A stretch of 18,705 nucleotides of DNA from Acidobacteriota bacterium (GTDB lineage: Bacteria; Acidobacteriota; Blastocatellia; Pyrinomonadales; Pyrinomonadaceae). This document shows, one piece after another, positions 15,255 through 18,705 of the stretch (the stretch's first letter is position 1; the number at the start of each line of letters is the position of its first letter). The stretch is taken from the NCBI GenBank assembly GCA_029862725.1, contig JAOTWT010000010.1, positions 1 to 18,705 on the forward strand. The letters are read 5' to 3'. A program made the position numbers and the translations under genes. The notes beneath the pieces are model-generated. The model was not told where the DNA came from, ran no database searches, and saw only the letters and a list, made by a program, of their open reading frames with translations.

Positions 15255-15320
15255 ATTTTTAGATCACCTCCTTCTTCAGTGTTTATGAAAGTTAAACTTA
15301 AAACGCGGTGCCTGGTCAAA

Positions 15321-16127
15321 TTACAAATGCTTCGCGGGCATGTAGATATCGATCCCGTCCGGGACCTCCCATGCGTTTGCGGCTAGCTCCGGGCTGATCT
15401 CCGAGGAAAAAAGCCGGATCGTGTCCATATGGAGCATCTCGCGAAATACGAATACGTGAAAATCCTGGGTAATCCAGTTCCAGTCCACCTCCGAATATCG
15501 GCTGCGCGACACGTACTTCGGAAAATGGAGGTTCATGTAATCGTTGATATCTTCCAAAAACAGGCTCCGCAGTTCGAATTCTTTTAATGTCTCTTTGGTG
15601 ATAAGGAAACGCTCCTGAGATCGAAAAAAGTAGTCCCATGGGGCTTCTTCGTATATCAGCAACCGCTCGTCGAAAAGATGCGACATGGAGTGCTTCAGAT
15701 GGACCGAGGTGACCGGTACGAACTTATCCGGCAGAAGTGTCCCGAGCCAACCGCTCAGCGCGTGGTAGGTAAGGTTTCGCCCAAGAAAATCCGCTTCTTC
15801 GTAAGTATCCTGTTTTTCGAGCCTTTTGAAGAGCTGGACATCGTCCATCGTGATCGCTTCGGTGTATTTCGGGTTTCCGCTGCCTTTTAAAAACTGTATT
15901 CCCTCCACTTTGGAGGCCGAATCGTTGAAATAGAAGTTCTTTTCCTGGATCCGCCGGCAAAGTTCAAAAATCGTCGAGAGCGATTGAAACGAGAGGTGTA
16001 CGCGGCTTGAAAGGAAGTTGGCGAAGTAAAATTTATGGAGCTGCTGCCTGCGCCAACGCGTGCTCAGGCACTCGTACTTGTATTTGACGAGACAATCAAG
16101 AAATTTTCTTCGATTAATTTGCGGCAT
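15321..16127 (-). CDS. Unrecognised protein, about 268 residues
   Basis: I do not recognise this family. The likely start is the ATG at 16127 (MPQINRRKFLDC...); a GTG at 16175 would add 16 residues, and neither has a strong ribosome site. There is no signal peptide or membrane segment, so it should be cytoplasmic. The N-terminal third is basic and aromatic ('KYKYECLSTRWRRQQLHKFY'), as in nucleic-acid binding proteins. The middle 'SGWLGTLLPDKFVPVTSVHL' faintly resembles the 'P.kf.pinS' segment found in N-terminal parts of McrB-like restriction proteins; this is a weak impression. The C-terminal half is acidic and rich in Phe, Tyr and Trp. Translation is intact over its full length. It stands alone between element copy 3 and the pip promoter region. 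Confidence 0.6.
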   Translation of the reverse strand: MPQINRRKFLDCLVKYKYECLSTRWRRQQLHKFYFANFLSSRVHLSFQSLSTIFELCRRIQEKNFYFNDSASKVEGIQFLKGSGNPKYTEAITMDDVQLFKRLEKQDTYEEADFLGRNLTYHALSGWLGTLLPDKFVPVTSVHLKHSMSHLFDERLLIYEEAPWDYFFRSQERFLITKETLKEFELRSLFLEDINDYMNLHFPKYVSRSRYSEVDWNWITQDFHVFVFREMLHMDTIRLFSSEISPELAANAWEVPDGIDIYMPAKHL

Positions 16128-16449
16128 CTCGAGACTTTGGTTCGCGGAATTTGAATGGGAGAGACAAGGACACACGCCCAGCGGGGAACGAATACCTCAT
16201 ACGCCTTCAATTTTACCATTTTCGAATCCACACGGGAAAGGTTTTCTTACCAAATGGAGTCGTTCCGACGGTTTGAAAGGGTTGAAACCGTCCGCAATCG
16301 TAATGCGATTGACACACTTCACGCCTGATCCTGTGCGAAGGCAATATCCGGCTTTGTTTCCGAAACGGCACAGCCGCTTTTCGACAGATCCACAATAAAA
16401 AAAGCCGGGGACATGAAATCGGCGAGTTATTCGGTTATTATTTTGCAGT
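16128..16449. other. Divergent intergenic region with two hairpins
   Basis: Contains GACGGTTT/AAACCGTC (16267-16274 with 16285-16292) and, right after it, CAATCG/CGATTG (16295-16300 with 16306-16311). It should hold promoters for the minus-strand gene and for pip. A TTGACA at 16309-16314 has no good -10 partner. No coding frame looks real. Confidence 0.4.
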
Positions 16450-17406
16450 ATGAAAGAACTTTATCCCGAAATCGAGCCCTTTGACTCGGGCATGCTTGAA
16501 GTCTCCGATATTCACACGATCTATTACGAGCGCTGTGGTAATCCGGACGGCATACCGGTCGTTTTTCTGCATGGCGGCCCGGGTGGCGGCCTGATACCGA
16601 TGTACCGCAGGTTCTTTGACCCCGCGGCCTACCATATAGTTCTCTTCGACCAGCGCGGTTCGGGTAAATCGACCCCTCACGCCGAACTCGAGGAAAACAC
16701 GACCTGGGACCTCGTAAAGGACATCGAAACGCTCCGCGAGAAATTCGGGATCGAAAGCTGGTATGTTTTTGGCGGCTCCTGGGGCAGCACGCTCAGCCTG
16801 ACCTATGCGCAGACCCATCCCGGGAAGGCCCGCGGACTAATCCTGCGCGGGATCTTCCTGACGAGGCCGAAAGAGCTGAAGTGGTTTTACCAATACGGCG
16901 CGTCCGAAATTTATCCGGATTATTGGGAGCGGTACCGCGATGAAATCCCGGAGGCGGAACGGGGCGATATGATGAAGGCATATTACAAACGCCTCACCAG
17001 CGACGACGAAGAGACAAGGATATCGGCGGCGCGTGCATGGAGCGTTTGGGAGGGCTCGACATCGAAGCTCTATCCCGACAAGGACCTGATGGACCATTGG
17101 GAGGACCCGAACGAGGCGCTCGCACTGGCGCGAATCGAATGTCACTACTTTATGAACAACTCGTTTTTCCCGACCGAGAATTATCTGATCGAGAATGTGG
17201 ACAAGATACGCCACATCCCGACGGTTATCGTCCAGGGAAGATACGATGTCGTCTGCCCGGCCGTTTCGGCGTGGGAACTGCATACGGCCTTTCCGGAATC
17301 CGAACTCCATATCATTCCGGACGCCGGTCACTCGATTTCAGAAAAGGGAATTACATCGGCGCTGGCTGAGGCGACCGACCGGTTCAGGGACAAGGAGAAC
17401 GGATAA
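16450..17406 (+). CDS. pip: Proline iminopeptidase (alpha/beta hydrolase, peptidase family S33)
   Basis: 318 residues, the full usual length. It releases N-terminal proline from peptides in the cytoplasm. Visible: the oxyanion-hole motif 'HGGPGGG' near residue 41, the nucleophile S110 in 'GGSWGSTLSL', D266 in 'VQGRYDVVCP' and H294 in 'DAGHSIS', giving a complete Ser-Asp-His triad. 'DQRGSGKSTPH' is also typical of the family. There is no signal peptide. The ATG lacks a visible ribosome site. Its stop TAA overlaps the ATG of the next gene by one base (TAATG), so the two are translationally coupled. The family assignment is very secure; substrate preference beyond N-terminal Pro is not shown. 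Confidence 0.93.
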   Translation: MKELYPEIEPFDSGMLEVSDIHTIYYERCGNPDGIPVVFLHGGPGGGLIPMYRRFFDPAAYHIVLFDQRGSGKSTPHAELEENTTWDLVKDIETLREKFGIESWYVFGGSWGSTLSLTYAQTHPGKARGLILRGIFLTRPKELKWFYQYGASEIYPDYWERYRDEIPEAERGDMMKAYYKRLTSDDEETRISAARAWSVWEGSTSKLYPDKDLMDHWEDPNEALALARIECHYFMNNSFFPTENYLIENVDKIRHIPTVIVQGRYDVVCPAVSAWELHTAFPESELHIIPDAGHSISEKGITSALAEATDRFRDKENG

Positions 17407-17630
17407 TGCCGGTATTAAAGATAGTTGGTTACGAAACGGGAAAGAAGAAGTTTGAGCTTCGCGAGATACTCGTCGACCGGCTCGGGCTGGAAGGAAAGGA
17501 AGCCGAAAAGATGCGCGACGCCATCGTCGACGGCCGCGCCGTTACACTCAACATCGACGACGAAGAAGTCGCCGTCGGGCTCGGCCAGGAACTGGTCGAA
17601 GCCGGCGCGAAGGTGGAACTCACCACCTAG
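17406..17630 (+). CDS. Small protein resembling the ribosomal L7/L12 C-terminal domain
   Basis: 74 residues, start ATG overlapping the pip stop by one base. The pattern 'FELREILVDRLGLEGKEAEK' then 'EEVAVGLGQELVEAGAKVEL' follows the betaalphaalphabetaalphabeta order and the ending ('..L..aGAkVEL') of the L7/L12 C-terminal domain and its ClpS-like relatives. It lacks the L7/L12 N-terminal dimerisation part and hinge. Stand-alone CTD-like proteins of this size are known in bacteria but their role is mostly unclear. Coupling to pip suggests co-expression only. No signal or membrane segment. It ends 9 bases before the 7-bp repeat array begins. Confidence 0.6.
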   Translation: MPVLKIVGYETGKKKFELREILVDRLGLEGKEAEKMRDAIVDGRAVTLNIDDEEVAVGLGQELVEAGAKVELTT

Positions 17631-17632
17631 TG

Positions 17633-17807
17633 AGTTCAGGATTCAGGATTCAGGATTCAGGATTCTGGATTCAGGATTCTGGATTCAGGATTCAGGATTC
17701 AGGATTCTGGATTCAGGATTCTGGATTCAGGATTCAGGATTCAGGATTCAGGATTCTGGATTCAGGATTCAGGATTCAGGATTCAGGATTCAGGATTCTG
17801 GATTCAG
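17633..17807. repeat. 7-bp tandem repeat array, 24 exact units of GATTC(A/T)G
   Basis: From 17640 to 17807 every 7 bases is GATTCAG (18 units) or GATTCTG (6 units), preceded by one degenerate unit (AGTTCAG, 17633-17639). The A/T choice is not random-looking: variants recur as short blocks. Because 7 is not a multiple of 3, three units make one 21-base period and the frames read through as GFRIQDS-like peptides, so long open frames here are not genes. Likely replication slippage or a mobile minisatellite. Confidence 0.95.
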
Positions 17808-17910
17808 GGTTGCGCCTTATCCGGGATTTGAATCATGCCGCGAGTACCTTTGCTGAATCAGCAGTTGCAGGAGGTAATCAGCCCAAGATCCGTATTTCGT
17901 ACCAAAACAT

Positions 17911-17939
17911 TTACCATTTGAGCTGTTTGGCTGTATTAT
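17911..17939 (+). promoter_or_regulatory. Sigma70-like promoter for tatA
   Basis: TTACCA at 17911-17916, a 17-bp spacer and TATTAT at 17934-17939. Start of transcription would be near 17946, leaving a leader of about 48 nt with GAGGAA at 17981-17986 ahead of the ATG. The promoter lies after the repeat array, so tatA need not depend on pip transcription. Confidence 0.45.
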
Positions 17940-17993
17940 CGTCCTTTACGGGCGCGTGGGCGTCTAATTCATTTCAATACGAGGAAAGAAAAA

Positions 17994-18191
17994 ATGTTTA
18001 GTGGTTGGGAAATAGTGTTGGTGGTTGCTGTCCTCTTCCTTTTGTTCGGCGCTAGCCGTTTGCCAAAGTTGGCGAAATCGCTGGGCCAAAGCCGGAGAGC
18101 GTTTAAGGAAGGACTCGAGGAAATGGAAAACGAGTTGAAGGACGACGGCGAACCGAAGGCGATCGACGGCGCGACGGAAAAAGAAGCCTAA
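17994..18191 (+). CDS. tatA: Twin-arginine translocase subunit TatA/TatE
   Basis: 65 residues, normal for short TatA. The N-terminal membrane helix ('WEIVLVVAVLFLLFG'), the FG hinge and the amphipathic helix ('RLPKLAKSLGQSRRAFKEG') are all present; the tail is acidic and low-complexity. A GAGGAA ribosome site (17981-17986) sits 7 bases before the ATG. TatA oligomerises in the inner membrane to pass folded proteins. No tatC or tatB is in the window. IorB, with a clear Tat signal, and the PqqD-knottin protein, with a similar one, are possible clients but are not linked to it in an operon. The gene lies between two 7-bp repeat arrays. Confidence 0.92.
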   Translation: MFSGWEIVLVVAVLFLLFGASRLPKLAKSLGQSRRAFKEGLEEMENELKDDGEPKAIDGATEKEA

Positions 18192-18200
18192 CTCCGTAAG

Positions 18201-18310
18201 GAGTCAGGAGTCAGGATTCAGGATTCAGGATTCAGAACCTGAACTCTAAACTTTGAACACTGAACTCTGAACTCTGAACTCTGAACTCTGAGCTCTGAGC
18301 TCTGAACTCT
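18201..18310. repeat. Second 7-bp repeat array, with two opposed unit types
   Basis: Five units (GAGTCAG x2, then GATTCAG x3; 18201-18235), a short AACCT joint, then ten units of the GAACTCT type, some degenerate (18241-18310). The GAACTCT type reads as AGAGTTC on the other strand, close to the GAGTTCAG that begins the first array. So the two halves are roughly inverted and could form an imperfect hairpin. Confidence 0.85.
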
Positions 18311-18320
18311 GAACCAGTTC

Positions 18321-18705
18321 TTAGTGTTTTCCTTCGACAATCGCCGATTTCACGGTAAACCTGAACGAGAGCCCGGCGCTCTCCTCATCGATCTTCCGGG
18401 CGAGCTTTTCGATAACCCTCTCCATCTCTCCTTCGTCCAGAAACGATAACCATTTCGGAAAAAAGAAACCCTTCAGCAGGAGCGACGCGGCGAATTCCTT
18501 CCCCGTCTCAAAATCAAAATTAAACACCTTCTGGTGAGTCCTGACTCCCCGCAGGGCGAGGTCCCGGAGCATGCCCTCTACGTCCTCGATGGTTGCCTGA
18601 CCCGTGATCAGTTCCGCGATCTGCTCGTCCTTCCCCTCGATCCCGAGTTCGAAAAGCACTTCCCAAAGATAAGAAAAAATCTCGCCAAAGCTGCCGAATG
18701 TCGGT
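18321..18705 (-). CDS. Probable class I SAM methyltransferase, C-terminal part (5' partial)
   Basis: The minus-strand frame is open to the window edge (codons from 18704), so the true start lies outside; a GTG at 18659 is internal. The visible 128 residues begin 'PTFGSFGEIFSYLWEVLFEL' and contain 'TIEDVEGMLRDLALRGVRTH', then 'LLLKGFFFPKWLSFLDEGEM', a pattern seen after the Rossmann core in UbiE/Type-11-like methyltransferases. The SAM-binding GxGxG region is not in view, so the call is inferred from the tail alone. The stop TAA lies 10 bases from the second repeat array. Confidence 0.5.
   Translation of the reverse strand, partial: PTFGSFGEIFSYLWEVLFELGIEGKDEQIAELITGQATIEDVEGMLRDLALRGVRTHQKVFNFDFETGKEFAASLLLKGFFFPKWLSFLDEGEMERVIEKLARKIDEESAGLSFRFTVKSAIVEGKH

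Noticed and set aside
15262..15273. GATCACCTCCTT on the plus strand looks like the 3' end of 16S rRNA
   Set aside because: The bases before it do not match 16S rRNA. It is better explained as a minus-strand Shine-Dalgarno.
16309..16314. TTGACA as the pip promoter -35 box
   Set aside because: No acceptable -10 sequence at 15-19 bp; it lies at the edge of a hairpin.
17633..17807. CRISPR array
   Set aside because: The unit is only 7 bases with no spacers, and there are no cas genes.
17425..18001. Long open frames of 143 and 123 codons through the 7-bp array
   Set aside because: They are produced by the stop-free repeat translating into GFRIQDS-like peptides and overlap real genes.

Overview
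This 18.7 kb stretch is bacterial chromosome of medium GC, most likely from Acidobacteriota and possibly class Blastocatellia. That placement is an inference from the gene mix (SdrD-like/C25 peptidase, IorAB, PqqD-Tat fusion, YidK-like symporter, a 7-bp intergenic repeat array). No rRNA or tRNA gene was seen that could confirm it. The window looks like a loose chain of short operons and single genes with long intergenic regions, not a phage, plasmid or integron.

Layout. (1) 1-3521: the 3' part of a large secreted C25 (gingipain-type) cysteine peptidase with two SdrD-B-like domains, closed by a strong terminator. (2) 3696-4046: a small VOC-fold protein. (3) 4047-4744: a gap holding a start-less coding remnant, a hairpin and a good sigma70-type promoter. 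(4) 4745-5954: the most interesting locus. A PqqD/RRE domain is fused to a twin-arginine-like export segment and a six-cysteine knottin-like tail, and is followed by a 2-oxoglutarate/Fe(II) oxygenase. (5) 5962-7124: a secreted protein on the minus strand and a lipoprotein with an acidic and a basic low-complexity half. (6) 7547-9130: a sodium/solute symporter. (7) 9261-9584: a small minus-strand conserved protein, followed by about 480 bases with no clear gene. (8) 10063-12719: iorA-iorB, a molybdenum hydroxylase of the isoquinoline 1-oxidoreductase type. (9) 12816-15320: a frameshifted FkbM methyltransferase and an ExbD-like lipoprotein, punctuated by three related hairpin elements (AAAAGCCGCC...GGCGGCTTTT). 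Two of these share a longer tail of about 110 nt that could form a pseudoknot. (10) 15321-16127: a protein I do not recognise. (11) 16450-17630: proline iminopeptidase translationally coupled to a small L7/L12-CTD-like protein. (12) 17633-18315: tatA flanked on both sides by 7-bp tandem repeat arrays. (13) 18321-18705: the C-terminal part of a probable SAM methyltransferase, cut by the window edge.

How genes may work together. The knottin-bearing protein and the adjacent oxygenase form a candidate RiPP-like system. The RRE-like domain would present the cysteine-rich tail to a modifying enzyme, and a twin-arginine-like segment followed by an AFA cleavage site could release a 30-residue peptide. 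IorB also carries a clear Tat signal, and tatA is in the window although not adjacent. None of these functional links is proven by sequence alone.
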